A stretch of DNA of 64,000 nucleotides from Schlesneria sp. DSM 10557 (GTDB taxonomy: Bacteria; Planctomycetota; Planctomycetia; Planctomycetales; Planctomycetaceae), in NCBI RefSeq assembly GCF_041860085.1, contig NZ_CP124747.1, forward strand, positions 3,906,001-3,970,000. The letters are read 5' to 3'. The notes beneath the pieces were generated by a model, which saw nothing but the letters and a program-made list of their open reading frames with translations, was not told where the DNA came from and made no database searches. Every line of letters starts with the position of its first letter. Position 1 is the stretch's first letter. A program made the position numbers and the translations under genes. Positions 9,695 to 19,191 of this stretch are shown one piece after another.

Positions 9695-9754
9695 TGCCCG
9701 CCTGACGGATCCAGCACGCGGCCCCATCAAAGCCATCTCAAGGAGGGATTTCGG

Positions 9755-10378
9755 TTGATTACTCGCATTACAGGTAAACTCGTCCGCTTGGGCGAAGCCG
9801 AAGCCCGGATTGATGTCGGCCCCTTCGAATACGAAGTCTTCGTGCCCGAATTTGTTCGCCGCCAGCTCCAGTCGCTGCTGGGCGATACCGTCAGCCTGAA
9901 GACCATCGAATACCTGGAAGGAAATCCGCAGCAGGGGCGACTGACTCCCCGGCTGGTCGGCTTCCTCAGCGAAGCGGAACTCGAATTCTTCGAGCTGGTC
10001 TGCTCAGTCGACGGCATGGGAGTAAAAAAGACGCTCCGCTCGATGGTCCGGCCTGTCCGGGAAGTCGCCGAAGCCATTGAAGAACAGAATGTCAAAGAAC
10101 TGAGCCTGCTCCCGGGGATTGGTCCGGCGATGAGCGAGCGGATCGTGGCGAAACTCCGTCGGCGAATGGCCAAGTTCGCCCTGATGGTCGCCAAGGAATT
10201 TCCCGAAGCCAAGACCGCCGAAAAAGGTGTCCTGGGTGAGGCGATGGAAGCCCTGATCAGCCTCGGCTTCAATTCCGTCGAAGCCCGTGAAAAAATCGAC
10301 GCGGTCGCTGGCGGCAAAACGAAATTCAAAACGGTCGAAGACGTCATCCTGGCGATTTACCAGCAGGAAAAATCCTGA
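9755..10378 (+). CDS. ruvA: Holliday junction branch migration protein RuvA
   Basis: 207 residues, the usual RuvA length. Domain I (OB fold) starts [10 protein letters not shown]. Domain II has the helix-hairpin-helix signals [13 protein letters not shown] and [14 protein letters not shown]. Domain III, which contacts RuvB, is the C-terminal [17 protein letters not shown]. RuvA tetramers bind four-way junctions and load the RuvB motor. The TTG start has a strong AAGGAGGG at 9740-9747. The sequence is more divergent than typical RuvA: the first hairpin reads [10 protein letters not shown] instead of GVGPKxAL, and the tip of domain I differs. Cotranscription with the upstream DAC gene is plausible. 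ruvB and ruvC are not in the window. Confidence 0.88.
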   Translation: MITRITGKLVRLGEAEARIDVGPFEYEVFVPEFVRRQLQSLLGDTVSLKTIEYLEGNPQQGRLTPRLVGFLSEAELEFFELVCSVDGMGVKKTLRSMVRPVREVAEAIEEQNVKELSLLPGIGPAMSERIVAKLRRRMAKFALMVAKEFPEAKTAEKGVLGEAMEALISLGFNSVEAREKIDAVAGGKTKFKTVEDVILAIYQQEKS

Positions 10379-10463
10379 CGGGCGTATCAGAGGATCCGCC
10401 CTCGCAAACCTTGTCGCCAACCCCGCGCCTGAATCGTCCCTGCACCTCCATCGTCCCCGCGCC

Positions 10464-10497
10464 CCGGGATCCGGGATCCGGGATCCGGGATCCGGGA
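10464..10497. repeat. 7-bp tandem repeat (CCGGGAT)
   Basis: Four complete head-to-tail copies of CCGGGAT and a fifth of six bases, without a mismatch. Each junction creates a GGATCC palindrome. It lies 86 bp after the ruvA stop. Confidence 0.9.
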
Positions 10498-10570
10498 ACG
10501 CTCCATACCCGGGGTGTTGGCCCGCCGCGGCGTCACTTTTCCGATCAACTGTCCTCGCAGAAAAAAATGT

Positions 10571-10675
10571 GTTGAGCAAGTTGAACAAGTTGAGCAACTT
10601 CGACTCAAACCCCTATTTTTCAGGCACCTGCCGCAGTGCTTGAAGTTGCTCAATTTGAGCAACATGAGCAACTTC
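10571..10675. repeat. Nested direct and inverted repeats, possible RNA switch
   Basis: Starts with three near-identical 9-mers, GTTGAGCAA, GTTGAACAA, GTTGAGCAA (10571-10597). The 11-mer TGAGCAACTTC occurs at 10591-10601 and again at 10665-10675. Its exact reverse complement GAAGTTGCTCA lies between them at 10642-10652, so the central arm can pair with either flank, giving two mutually exclusive hairpins. The arrangement is seen directly; a regulatory role is inferred. Confidence 0.75.
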
Positions 10676-11219
10676 CAAATATCGGAAACGAGCCGGAATC
10701 AACTTGGATCGGTCCCTCCTGTCGCCGTGAATCGTTCTCCTCAGACACAGGTCCCATTGCTCCAAAACGAAACGGATGTCCATCGTTCGTATTCGCGGCT
10801 GGTGATCATACGACACACGCAACAACACGTCAAGATTTTTTGTCGCAGAAACGCGTTTCCGGCTCTTCGGCGAGACCGGAGCCCCTGGCCTCACCAGTCT
10901 CCCCGTGAGACCTGGAACACTCGAGTCCCGGGCGAGGACAGCTTTGCCACAGGTTTCGTATCGCGTCCGTCGATCGACCCAGGTCGGTACGTCATTTGCC
11001 AACATATCCATCCTGACTGGGTCTCCGCGTGTCAGGCCGTGGCTGACGGTCTTTCATCGGAAATTTGGCTCAGCGACTGGGGCAGGCCCACTCGCTTGTA
11101 ACGCTTTTTCAGGGAAACCCGGTCTGACGCGGGCGTAAGCGCGCTGGCGTAAGCGGAGTTTCCGCTCTTTGATCAGGTTTCCACAGGTACCAAATTCCGC
11201 CGAAGGAGGAGAGATCAAA

Positions 11220-11750
11220 ATGAAAGCCGACTCGTGCCTCACAACGTCGTTACTCGAAGGAGCGATCTCTGGACTGATTGCGACGGCCCCGATGACCGGG
11301 GTCATGGTTGCTTGCAAGCAAATCCTCCCGCCGCAGGACCAGTACCCATTGCCGCCTCAGGAAATTGTTGAAGACGTCGCTCAAGTGGCGCAGGTCCGGG
11401 AGGTTCTCGAAACGGACTTGAAGCAACCGACAGTCTGGACAGCGCACTACGGCTACGGTTCGTTGATGGGGCTGCTCTATGGAGCGGTCACTCACGGAGA
11501 TCGAACGCGATCAATCCCCCGGGGAATGGCGTACGGGATGGCGGTTTGGGCGGCCAATTACCTTGCAGCGCTCCCGGCCGCCAACAGTAAGGCCAGCGCA
11601 CCGCAGGAATCGCTCGCACGAAACGCGATGATGATTGTCAGCCACCTCGCCTGGGGGGCTGCGCTGGATTACTGCTATTCCTATTCGTCGATGCAGCAGG
11701 ATCAGACCGCGGCTCGTCAGCACGGCAAGAATGAAACGGCTCTCGTGTGA
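11220..11750 (+). CDS. Small integral membrane protein, unknown function
   Basis: 176 residues starting at an ATG preceded by AAGGAGGAGA. Helix 1 contains GAISGLIATAPMTGVMVA; further hydrophobic segments are around YGSLMGLLYGAV, GMAYGMAVWAANYLAAL and MIVSHLAWGAALDY. The glycine-rich first helix with G-x-x-A-T-x-x-M is reminiscent of DUF1440/DUF6789-type membrane proteins, but I cannot assign it. The central soluble loop begins LPPQEIVEDVAQVAQV. It stands alone after a long repeat-bearing leader and faces the JmjC gene convergently across 23 bp. Confidence 0.8.
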   Translation: MKADSCLTTSLLEGAISGLIATAPMTGVMVACKQILPPQDQYPLPPQEIVEDVAQVAQVREVLETDLKQPTVWTAHYGYGSLMGLLYGAVTHGDRTRSIPRGMAYGMAVWAANYLAALPAANSKASAPQESLARNAMMIVSHLAWGAALDYCYSYSSMQQDQTAARQHGKNETALV

Positions 11751-11773
11751 AGAGTGATTGAGACGTAGCTGGC

Positions 11774-12616
11774 TTAGTGGCGCAGCGGATGATTCATCAA
11801 CGTCTGGATGAACTGCTCATTATGGAGCAATTCATAGAGATCCTGCGCCAAATCATCGACGATTGCCCCGTACTGTCGCCGCAGTCCCTCGGGATCCGCT
11901 GTCGAGCCGGGTAACGGGAGACGCTGACGCCACAAGAGGGATCGAGAGAGAAGAGGCCGCAGAAGTTCATAGACATCCATCGCCGTGGCGGCCCGGATTC
12001 CGACGGACAGGGAACAGGAATCGGTTTCAGCGTTCGTCCGATGCCAGTATCCACTCGGGATGTAAAGCCAGTCACCCTCATGAAGCTCGTATTTGACTGC
12101 CCCCATCACTTCCCGTTCGAATCGCTGATCTTGGGGAATCGCGTCCATTAAAGGCCACGGATTCACGGTGTTCTTTCTGAGCCACCAGGTTTTCGCACCA
12201 CCCGTCTGCAGCACGAAGACTTCTTCCGCGTCATAATGCCAATCAAACCCCGTGTTCCCGGCCGGGGTCGAATAGAAATGGATGTCGACGGGCCCCTTGA
12301 GAAGTTCTTCAAATCCCCTCGCCAGATTGGCCAGACCTGGATCATGCTGCTGGGCGTGGCGGACGCCCACCGTATAACCGTCCGCTCGCAGAGCTTCGTA
12401 ATCCGTGGAATGGGAGATGTGCCCCTGTCGGGTCGCAATGACGTCCGCCCCTGCGGTGGCCAGCAACCGAGCGAGAACGGTTGTACTCCCCAGTGGACCA
12501 AGCGAGAAACATCCCTCTCGTTTCAAAAAGGGAAGCCGCAGATAGAAGTCTTGAAGAAAGGAAAGATCCAGTCCCAATGGGAGTGCACACGCCGCGACCG
12601 GTGAGTTCTCAAGCAT
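11774..12616 (-). CDS. JmjC/cupin-like 2-oxoglutarate oxygenase
   Basis: About 280 residues. The cupin-4/JmjC fold is indicated by the HxD metal pair in FDWHYDAEEVF, the strand GGAKTWWLRKN, LHEGDWLYIPSGYWH with the distal metal histidine, and a C-terminal helical part. Related bacterial proteins such as YcfD are Fe(II)/2-oxoglutarate ribosomal-protein hydroxylases; others have unknown targets. The ATG at 12616 is preferred (AAGGGA upstream) over a TTG 54 bases earlier. No ribosomal gene is next to it, so the substrate cannot be guessed from context. Confidence 0.82.
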   Translation of the reverse strand: MLENSPVAACALPLGLDLSFLQDFYLRLPFLKREGCFSLGPLGSTTVLARLLATAGADVIATRQGHISHSTDYEALRADGYTVGVRHAQQHDPGLANLARGFEELLKGPVDIHFYSTPAGNTGFDWHYDAEEVFVLQTGGAKTWWLRKNTVNPWPLMDAIPQDQRFEREVMGAVKYELHEGDWLYIPSGYWHRTNAETDSCSLSVGIRAATAMDVYELLRPLLSRSLLWRQRLPLPGSTADPEGLRRQYGAIVDDLAQDLYELLHNEQFIQTLMNHPLRH

Positions 12617-12752
12617 GGCGGTCCCTTGGAATGAAACAGGGCACTTCCGAGTGATGACGCCAGGCGTCAAACAGAGAGACTCTTCTGAAGCAACATGACG
12701 GAAACAGGCCCGGGCCGGGTCTTCGATCTCGTTTCCCGCGGGAACGATAGAA

Positions 12753-12784
12753 AGAGCGGGATCGACAGTCGCCGATCCCGCTCT
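12753..12784 (-). terminator. Rho-independent-like terminator
   Basis: A perfect 12-bp stem, AGAGCGGGATCG (12753-12764) with CGATCCCGCTCT (12773-12784), and an 8-base loop. On the minus strand it lies 9 bases past the zinc-peptidase stop and is followed by TTTC. Confidence 0.85.
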
Positions 12785-12793
12785 GTGTTAAGA

Positions 12794-13498
12794 CTATCGA
12801 TCGTCACGAGACCCGCCCAACAGGCCTGAGCGGAAAAGATAGTAGAGGATCACAGACAGCGTACTCACGGCAGCAGCAACATAGGTGAGCGCAGCGGCAT
12901 CAAGAACCTTATCCATCCCTTCGCGCTCTTGCGGCATGATGATGCCGGCATCGACGACCAGTTGTTTCGCTCGAGCAGACGCATCAAACTCCACGGGCAG
13001 CGTCACGATCTGAAACAAGAGCGTCATGGAAAAGATGGCGACGCCGATCAGAAAAACCCACGGATGCACGAACAGGCCGATTGCCATGACCATGTAACCC
13101 AGGCTCGACCCGATGCCGGCGACCGGGACCAGCATCGACCGGAGTCCGAGCGGCCCGTAATTGGTCGCGTGCTGAATGGCATGTCCCGCTTCGTGCGTCG
13201 CCACACCGATCGACGCAACTGACCGGCCATGGTAGACCTCGTGTGACAGCGCCAGACGCCGCAGTTGGGGGTCATAGTGATCCGAAAGCTGACCTTCTGT
13301 CTCCACAATCCCGACGGAGTTCAGACCGGCATCGTTCAGCAGTTGCCGCGCAGCCTCAGCCCCCGACAGCCCCCGTGCTGTACCGACCTGCGAATAGTGT
13401 CCAAAGGCAGTTCGCACCCGGTAACTGGCCCACAAGGATAGGAGAAACCCCGGGGCGATGAACAGGAAGTACATTGGATCAAACATCGGCATATGCAT
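12794..13498 (-). CDS. YugP-like membrane zinc metallopeptidase
   Basis: About 234 residues. N-terminal membrane helix (YFLFIAPGFLLSLWASY), the family motif LSDHYDPQLRRLALS, and the metallopeptidase site ATHEAGHAIQHA (HExxH type), followed by two to three more helices and VEFDASARA. This is the pattern of the Zn_peptidase_2 (YugP, PF04298) family of integral membrane peptidases with unknown substrates. The ATG at 13498 is preferred because AAGGGG precedes it at good spacing; a TTG nine bases earlier is possible. It is followed by a strong terminator and lies downstream of polX on the same strand. Confidence 0.88.
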   Translation of the reverse strand: MHMPMFDPMYFLFIAPGFLLSLWASYRVRTAFGHYSQVGTARGLSGAEAARQLLNDAGLNSVGIVETEGQLSDHYDPQLRRLALSHEVYHGRSVASIGVATHEAGHAIQHATNYGPLGLRSMLVPVAGIGSSLGYMVMAIGLFVHPWVFLIGVAIFSMTLLFQIVTLPVEFDASARAKQLVVDAGIIMPQEREGMDKVLDAAALTYVAAAVSTLSVILYYLFRSGLLGGSRDDR

Positions 13499-13513
13499 TG
13501 TCTTCAAATCCCC

Positions 13514-13705
13514 TTACGCAAACATCTTCAGCAAGCTGGCCAATCTCGGTGAACGAATGAAGGCGGCAACTGGATCACAGAATTGCTTTCTGAAGCTGAC
13601 AAAGTGACTGTCAAAACACTCCCAAAGCAATTCCCGTTCCAAACCGTTGGGGAGAAGTGCGATCTGGGTGTGAGGCCAATCCTGGCAGCGATCGAGAACA
13701 GGCAA
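13514..13705 (-). CDS. Possible 63-residue protein between polX and the zinc peptidase
   Basis: A TTG-started frame that fits almost exactly between the polX stop and the zinc-peptidase start, with gaps of about 26 and 15 bp. This is the only argument for it. The sequence (Trp, Leu and Arg-rich, ending RSPRLASLLKMFA) resembles nothing I know and the ribosome binding site is poor. Confidence 0.2.
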   Translation of the reverse strand: MPVLDRCQDWPHTQIALLPNGLERELLWECFDSHFVSFRKQFCDPVAAFIRSPRLASLLKMFA

Positions 13706-13731
13706 TCCCCGAACGGCTGACTCGGTTCTCG

Positions 13732-15450
13732 TCAGGCGTTTCGGAGAACGCTTCTGAAGTCATCGATCGACCGGGTATTCGCGACGTCATCCCTGGTCAA
13801 CCCCGCCCGCCGGGCTTGATCCACGCCATATCGCAAAGTCGCAAATCCGCTGGGGCTATGCGAGTCCGTGTTGATGATGATCTTGATTCCGTGCGTTTTG
13901 GCGGCGGCTGCTTGAACATCGTCCAGATCAAGGCGGTAGGGGCTGGCATTGATCTCTAACAGGACACCGTGATCGGCAGCGGCCTGAAAGAAGGTCGTAT
14001 AATCGATATCCGCCCCGGCCCGATTCACCACCATGCGCCCCGAGGGATGTCCGATCGCATCCACATGGGGATTGCGAATTGCGGTCAGCAGGCGCTTCAT
14101 GATCATTTCACGGGGTTGCTTCAGACCATAGTGCAGGACGGCAATGACCCAGTCGGCCTCCGACAGAACCTCGTCATCCAGATCGAGCGTTGCGTCTTCC
14201 AGAATATCACATTCGATCCCGCACAGGATTTCGATTCCCTCCACGTCCTCGCGAACCTTGCGAATCTCGGCCCAGTGTTCACGCAGTCGAGTCGCATCCA
14301 GTCCGTTGGCCATACTGACGCGCTTTGAGTGGTCGGTGATGGCGATATATTTCAGGCCGCGGGCCTTCGCCGCTTCGGCCATCTCGCGAATGGTTGCTGT
14401 ACCGTCGGACGCCGTCGTGTGCATGTGCAGATCGCCCTGAATATCGTCCAGTTCGATCAGGCGAGGCAACTGACCCGCCTCGGCCAGTTCGATCTCGCCT
14501 CGATTTTCTCGCAGCTCTGGAGGAATGAACGGCAAGTCGAGCGCCGCATAGACCTCTTCTTCTGTTCGCCCGGCGACGTAGGTGTCATCCCGGAACAGGC
14601 CGTATTCGTTCAACTTGAATCCACGTTCAATCGCCCGTCGGCGAATGACGATGTTGTGCTCTTTCGACCCGGTAAAATACTGCATCGCGGCACCGTACGA
14701 TTCGTCCGGCACGACACGCAGATCCAGCTCTATTCCCGAGCGAAGACGAACACGTTGCTTGGTCTCCCCGCGCGCCAGGACCTTTTCGACCAGCGGATGC
14801 ACGGCCAGTCGATCCATCGCAGCGGCAGAATCATCGGATGTCGCCAGAATGTCCAGATCGCCGCAGGTTTCCTTCCGACGGCGACACGACCCCGCCACGG
14901 AAACCTGCCGGATTGAGGGGAGCTGCTTCAAATCGGCAACGATCTCTTCGGCGGATTCTCTCGCAACGCTGATCAGGAACCGCTTGCCGGCCTCCAGAGC
15001 CAGCGGAATCCCTTCAAGAATGGCCTGTTCGGTTTTCTTGCCGAATCCTTTTCGTTCGGAAATCTTTCCCGCCTCGCACGCTTCCTTGAGCTGTTCGAGA
15101 GAGATAATGCCGAGTTCACTGAACAGGACCGCCACTTTCTTGGGGCCTAGCCCCGGAATGCGCAGCATATCGACGACGCCACGCGGAACCTGCTGTCTCA
15201 ATTCCTCGAGTTGGGGAAGCGCGCCGGTTTCGATGACGACTTTAATCTTGGCAGCCAGATCCTTCCCGATTCCATCCAGTCGCTCAAGACCTCCCCCCGG
15301 CAGATGCACCAGATCAGCGACCGACTCAGACAGATTCTCCAGCGTTCGAGCTCCATTCCGGTAAGCACGGACGCGAAACGAGTTTGCCCCCTGAAGCTCA
15401 AGCAGGTCCGCAAGCTCGGTGAACATCTCGGCGATCTGTTGATTCTGCAT
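13732..15450 (-). CDS. polX: DNA polymerase/3'-5' exonuclease PolX
   Basis: 572 residues, almost the length of Bacillus subtilis PolX (570). The N-terminal 8-kDa-like domain has helix-hairpin-helix motifs ([25 protein letters not shown]). The polymerase X palm contains [16 protein letters not shown] with the catalytic aspartates. The C-terminal PHP domain (from about 335) carries metal-ligand motifs [34 protein letters not shown] and INTDSHS and supplies the Mn-dependent exonuclease. PolX takes part in base excision and gap-filling repair. The start at 15450 gives a family-standard N-terminus ([10 protein letters not shown]); an earlier in-frame ATG would add 21 unrelated residues. Confidence 0.95.
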   Translation of the reverse strand: MQNQQIAEMFTELADLLELQGANSFRVRAYRNGARTLENLSESVADLVHLPGGGLERLDGIGKDLAAKIKVVIETGALPQLEELRQQVPRGVVDMLRIPGLGPKKVAVLFSELGIISLEQLKEACEAGKISERKGFGKKTEQAILEGIPLALEAGKRFLISVARESAEEIVADLKQLPSIRQVSVAGSCRRRKETCGDLDILATSDDSAAAMDRLAVHPLVEKVLARGETKQRVRLRSGIELDLRVVPDESYGAAMQYFTGSKEHNIVIRRRAIERGFKLNEYGLFRDDTYVAGRTEEEVYAALDLPFIPPELRENRGEIELAEAGQLPRLIELDDIQGDLHMHTTASDGTATIREMAEAAKARGLKYIAITDHSKRVSMANGLDATRLREHWAEIRKVREDVEGIEILCGIECDILEDATLDLDDEVLSEADWVIAVLHYGLKQPREMIMKRLLTAIRNPHVDAIGHPSGRMVVNRAGADIDYTTFFQAAADHGVLLEINASPYRLDLDDVQAAAAKTHGIKIIINTDSHSPSGFATLRYGVDQARRAGLTRDDVANTRSIDDFRSVLRNA

Positions 15451-15585
15451 GCAGGGTCGCGGACCTCGGATCCGCCCTCGTGAGTACCGTGTGAATACAG
15501 TTGTCCGTGACAAACGACGGTGCCACGGTCATCGGATCACGGGCCGGGGCACCACAGTCCATTCAGCCGGACGAAACGTCGAGCC

Positions 15586-18500
15586 TCACTCAAACTTCAG
15601 CAGCCCGAACGAAGAGGGCTGAATCCGTGCCGTGGCGGGCTGCGTCCAGCTTTGCAGGCCGACCGAGGGGGTCGTCCGCAACACGGACAACCCATAGATC
15701 GTACTGCGCTGCGGGGGCGTCGGGGAGAGATCCTTCCAGGGGATCGCGGCTTCGATTCTCCAGTCAGTCTCGTCCATCTCAGCAGCGACATACCAGGTCG
15801 GATTCCAATTGCGGTCTTCCCAGCAGCTTTCCGCCGTCCAGCCCCGCTGGTCGATCTGGAACTCGTACCACGTGGAATAGTCGCGGTCGATATCCAGTCG
15901 CACGCTCACCCGGTCATGTCGTGAAAGATCTGCATCATGATAGCGTCCGTTGGTCTGTGGGCGATCCTGAGGAGCGGCCGCTTCACGCGGTACACGCAAA
16001 GCGATAAAGAGGAACTGGGTATCATAGGCCAGCATCATCATCGACCGTCTTCGAGCACCCGTCTCCTCGACATCGTCACCCGCTGTCGGCGAATCAGTGA
16101 GGAAGATTTCCTGTGCCTCGACCCAGCAGGGATCTGACAGCAACCCGTCAAGTACAGGTCGTTCGAGGACTCGCTCACAATGAGCCAGCCACGTCGGAGT
16201 TTCGGGAGTGGCAAACGAGGCCCACAGATCTCGTTCTGCCAATTGCCTGATCTCGGGATTGATCGCGTTCGTAACGAAGTTTCGCATGATGGCATCACCC
16301 GCACGCACGGTTCCTTCGCTGCGTCGCAAGGCCGCCAGTGGAAACTGAATCTCGGGCGATCCATAGAGGGTCGGGGAAGCCGTTTGCAGCTTTTTCGCCA
16401 GGGCTCCTGCACGGGAACGCCATTCCGCCACGGCGCCCGTCCTCCAATCAACGTCAGGATCGATCTTCAGTCGTCCTGGCTGCGTGGACTTGTTATCTCG
16501 CGAGTGCGTCGCATCGAGATCGAGTTTCGTATTCAGACGAATCGGACTGCCGATATTGGACTGGGTCACGGCATCCAGACTTCCATCGACCAGATTTGCA
16601 TTTCGCGTTCTCTGGGTTCCGTCATCGACTTGTGCGCCGACCTGCTGGATGACGCTCCCTCGAAGCGGATTCGACTGCGCGACTGAACTGCCCGATTTCA
16701 TGGCCTGTGTCCGCTGCCATGCGGTTTCACTGCTTGACCAGAACTGCAACAGCCACCGCATGGCGTCGAGCGAGCCAGGCTCGTTGGGGTATCGACGAAT
16801 CAACTCAACATAAGTCGACTCGACCAGTTCAAACTGAGACCGCTTGCGATACTCGTTAGCGAGATCCCTCAGCAGCCCCACCCCCTGCTCCGGCGTCATT
16901 CCGTCCACGATGCCGTTGAGCTGGCCAATCAACTGATTTGCCACACGCGGGTCATCGAGCGATCGTTGAAAGAGACCTGTGTAGTTTCGTTGCTTCTGAA
17001 CGAGTTTCTGGTTTCGTTCCAGATTCTCTTCATCCAGCGGACTTGAATCACGCCGCCCCGCCGATCCGGGTGTGAGGGACAACCCCACGAAAAAATCGCG
17101 CGAAGTGACTCCGCGAACGCTCGTCCCGTCTGCTGGCTTGCCATCCAATCCGATCCAGCGGTACGCGATTCGGGGAGCTTCGACCGTATCGATGGAAGGA
17201 ACCCTTTCCCCCTGCAGCAGTGATATCGCGGGCCCCGCTGCCGTGCGAGTCGACGACTTCAAATGAGGCAGAAACTCGTCCAGTTCCACATGGGCATCGC
17301 CTGAGGCACCGGGCGCCAGTCGCATGTAAACCCGGTCCACCCGCCAAGACTCGAGGCCCGTCACTTCCGTCTGCTCCTGATACCGATTGGTATCTGCGGC
17401 GAGCTTCACCGCTTTCAGGGTCGCATTGAATAACAGTTGTCCGACGGCATCGTCAGCGGGAGGCTGGTCGACCACCAGAATGTTGGGACGCCATGTCCGA
17501 ATCTGTCGCACGATCGTGCCCATGAGTGTCTGCGGCAACCGGCCTTCTGTCTGCTTCTGCCATTCTGCGAGAAGTTGCTGGGCCGAGAATTCGATCCCCG
17601 GCAGCGTAAGGGGCAGTTGCCAATGAACATCAGCCGCGTTGCCACCGCACAACTGAACGGCCGACCGGAGCACGGATTCGCTTTCGGTCATCAAGGCCAT
17701 CGGGCCGAGATCATCCCGTTGCGCAATCCAGACGGCACTGCGATAGCCCTGTTCACCCGACAGCTTTGTCAGCAGCGCAGGACTCGTTCCCCCCGGTCGG
17801 GCATGAACCGAGAGCACGGCCGCTCGACGACCACCCCCGCGTACCGACTGCCACGACTGGCCCCCGTCTTCCGTTCGCAGGATGACCCCGAAAGCGCCGA
17901 CGGCCACGCCGAGCTGGTCCTTCGTGAAGCGAATTGCCGACAGCGGAGCGGTATGTCCGGTCAACTGCTTCTTCCACTCGCGGCCACCATCAGAACTATG
18001 CCACACGGCCGATCCCGGAGAGCCAGCCAGCCAGACGTTCTGTCCCCGAACCTCGACCGCCCGAAAGTCCATGACGTCGCGCATTTCCTCCGGCAGTGAA
18101 CCTTCGGGAACTTCCCAGGCAACCCCTTCGGTCGTTGTTTTCAGCACCAGACCGCCATCTCCCGCGAGCCAGCCCACGTTATCGGCAGCGAGTGTGATGG
18201 CGCGGACCGATCGAAATCCCTGGGGCTGCAATTTGGACGGAAAAAGCTGCTCTCCCCCCATAATGTTGACGCGGCCTTCGGCCCCACCAACGAGACCCAT
18301 TTCCGGCTCCAGAAAACACATGGCTTTCCAGCTATGCGGCGCCTCACCCTGCACGCCTCGCCACGTCTTGCCGCCGTCGCTGGTTTTATAGATACCGGTG
18401 GGGGACTGCTGAGTGGGCCGACCGACGACAATACCGTCATCCATCCCGAAGAAGCGGACGTAATTGAGCCCCGGAAGCTGCTCACAATCAAGAGGTTGCC

Positions 18501-18975
18501 AGGTGGCCCCGCCGTCCTGTGTGGACAGCACCACACCTTTCTCTGTCCCGGAATAGGCTGACTGCTGATGGCCGGCAATCCACCCGGTTTGATCATCGAA
18601 GAAGCAAAGACTTCGCAGCGAAACGTTTTGTCCCAGGTGCGCAGCAGTCCAGGTGCGCCCCCCGTCAGACGATTTCCAGATGGCGCCATGTTCCCCGACA
18701 GCCATCGCGAACTGAGTTCCCACGATTCTCACGTCGTGTAACTGCGCATCGTCGACCCACGGTGGTGGGATCTCGGCGGCGTCACACAGCCCGCAGATCG
18801 CCAGCAGCGGAACGAGCCACAGTCGCAGCACCCAACCAGCCGAGTGCTCGATCGAGCGTTCGCCCTCACCGGTGCCGGAGCAGGGTAAGCAGCCTTCCGC
18901 GTGTGCGGATCGCCATCGTCGGGTACCGCTTGCACACAGTGATTTCGCTTTGAATCGCGGTAAGCTTCCTTGCAT
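15586..18975 (-). CDS. Large secreted YCF48-type beta-propeller with C-terminal CBM9-like domain
   Basis: About 1129 residues. The start at 18975 has AAGGAGG six bases upstream. A hydrophobic segment near residue 50 (LRLWLVPLLAICGLCDA) looks like a late signal peptide or anchor. Residues about 75-400 hold repeated BNR/YCF48 blades (WKSSDGGRTW, STQDGGATW, YKTSDGGKTW, WHSSDGGREW, RTEDGGQSW). The middle region (about 410-870) has no clear family; it contains possible PIG-L-like or sugar-domain text and a TPR-like stretch. The last 190 residues start RPVLDGLLSDPCW and match the CBM9-like fold (DG-x-L-x-D-x-x-W, EFQIDQRGW, IPWKDL). A cell-surface or periplasmic binding role is inferred; no catalytic site is evident. 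Confidence 0.85.
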   Translation of the reverse strand: MQGSLPRFKAKSLCASGTRRWRSAHAEGCLPCSGTGEGERSIEHSAGWVLRLWLVPLLAICGLCDAAEIPPPWVDDAQLHDVRIVGTQFAMAVGEHGAIWKSSDGGRTWTAAHLGQNVSLRSLCFFDDQTGWIAGHQQSAYSGTEKGVVLSTQDGGATWQPLDCEQLPGLNYVRFFGMDDGIVVGRPTQQSPTGIYKTSDGGKTWRGVQGEAPHSWKAMCFLEPEMGLVGGAEGRVNIMGGEQLFPSKLQPQGFRSVRAITLAADNVGWLAGDGGLVLKTTTEGVAWEVPEGSLPEEMRDVMDFRAVEVRGQNVWLAGSPGSAVWHSSDGGREWKKQLTGHTAPLSAIRFTKDQLGVAVGAFGVILRTEDGGQSWQSVRGGGRRAAVLSVHARPGGTSPALLTKLSGEQGYRSAVWIAQRDDLGPMALMTESESVLRSAVQLCGGNAADVHWQLPLTLPGIEFSAQQLLAEWQKQTEGRLPQTLMGTIVRQIRTWRPNILVVDQPPADDAVGQLLFNATLKAVKLAADTNRYQEQTEVTGLESWRVDRVYMRLAPGASGDAHVELDEFLPHLKSSTRTAAGPAISLLQGERVPSIDTVEAPRIAYRWIGLDGKPADGTSVRGVTSRDFFVGLSLTPGSAGRRDSSPLDEENLERNQKLVQKQRNYTGLFQRSLDDPRVANQLIGQLNGIVDGMTPEQGVGLLRDLANEYRKRSQFELVESTYVELIRRYPNEPGSLDAMRWLLQFWSSSETAWQRTQAMKSGSSVAQSNPLRGSVIQQVGAQVDDGTQRTRNANLVDGSLDAVTQSNIGSPIRLNTKLDLDATHSRDNKSTQPGRLKIDPDVDWRTGAVAEWRSRAGALAKKLQTASPTLYGSPEIQFPLAALRRSEGTVRAGDAIMRNFVTNAINPEIRQLAERDLWASFATPETPTWLAHCERVLERPVLDGLLSDPCWVEAQEIFLTDSPTAGDDVEETGARRRSMMMLAYDTQFLFIALRVPREAAAPQDRPQTNGRYHDADLSRHDRVSVRLDIDRDYSTWYEFQIDQRGWTAESCWEDRNWNPTWYVAAEMDETDWRIEAAIPWKDLSPTPPQRSTIYGLSVLRTTPSVGLQSWTQPATARIQPSSFGLLKFE

Positions 18976-19191
18976 CCCCGCCTCCTTATCCATCGGTCGC
19001 ACTCAAGGCCTGACCGCGAATTCTAGGACTTTTCCCAATTCACAGAAGGCCGAGTTGGCGTTGTCACAGTTAAGCTCGCAAAGAGGGGGCTCCTGGAACG
19101 ACGGCGGGGGCCACAAAATGGGGAACGAAGGGGAGGCCGAATCTCTGCATCTCTTGACCGAACCACCCGTTCCGCAGCATCGCCGATGAGG

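Larger units (their letters stand above)
10379..11219. other. Long intergenic region with repeats, no gene seen
   Basis: 840 bases without a credible coding frame. Frames that cross it are built from the repeats and match no family. It holds the GGATCC-containing 7-bp tandem repeat and the GAGCAACTTC inverted-repeat element, described separately. The rest shows nothing I can name. The final 20 bases contain the AAGGAGGAGA site of the next gene. Confidence 0.6.

Noticed and set aside
9727-10347. 206-residue frame opposite ruvA
   Set aside because: Ser/Arg/Thr-rich antisense frame with no ribosome binding site; ruvA on the plus strand explains the region.
10387-10671. 94-residue minus-strand frame between ruvA and the membrane protein
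   Set aside because: Its CSTCSTCST-like text is made by the 9-bp tandem repeat and it matches no family.
10464-10675. Possible CRISPR array
   Set aside because: Units are 7 and 9 bp with no spacers; there are no cas genes in the window.
14329-15364. Two plus-strand frames opposite polX
   Set aside because: Both overlap the polX catalytic regions and show only Arg/Ser-rich text.
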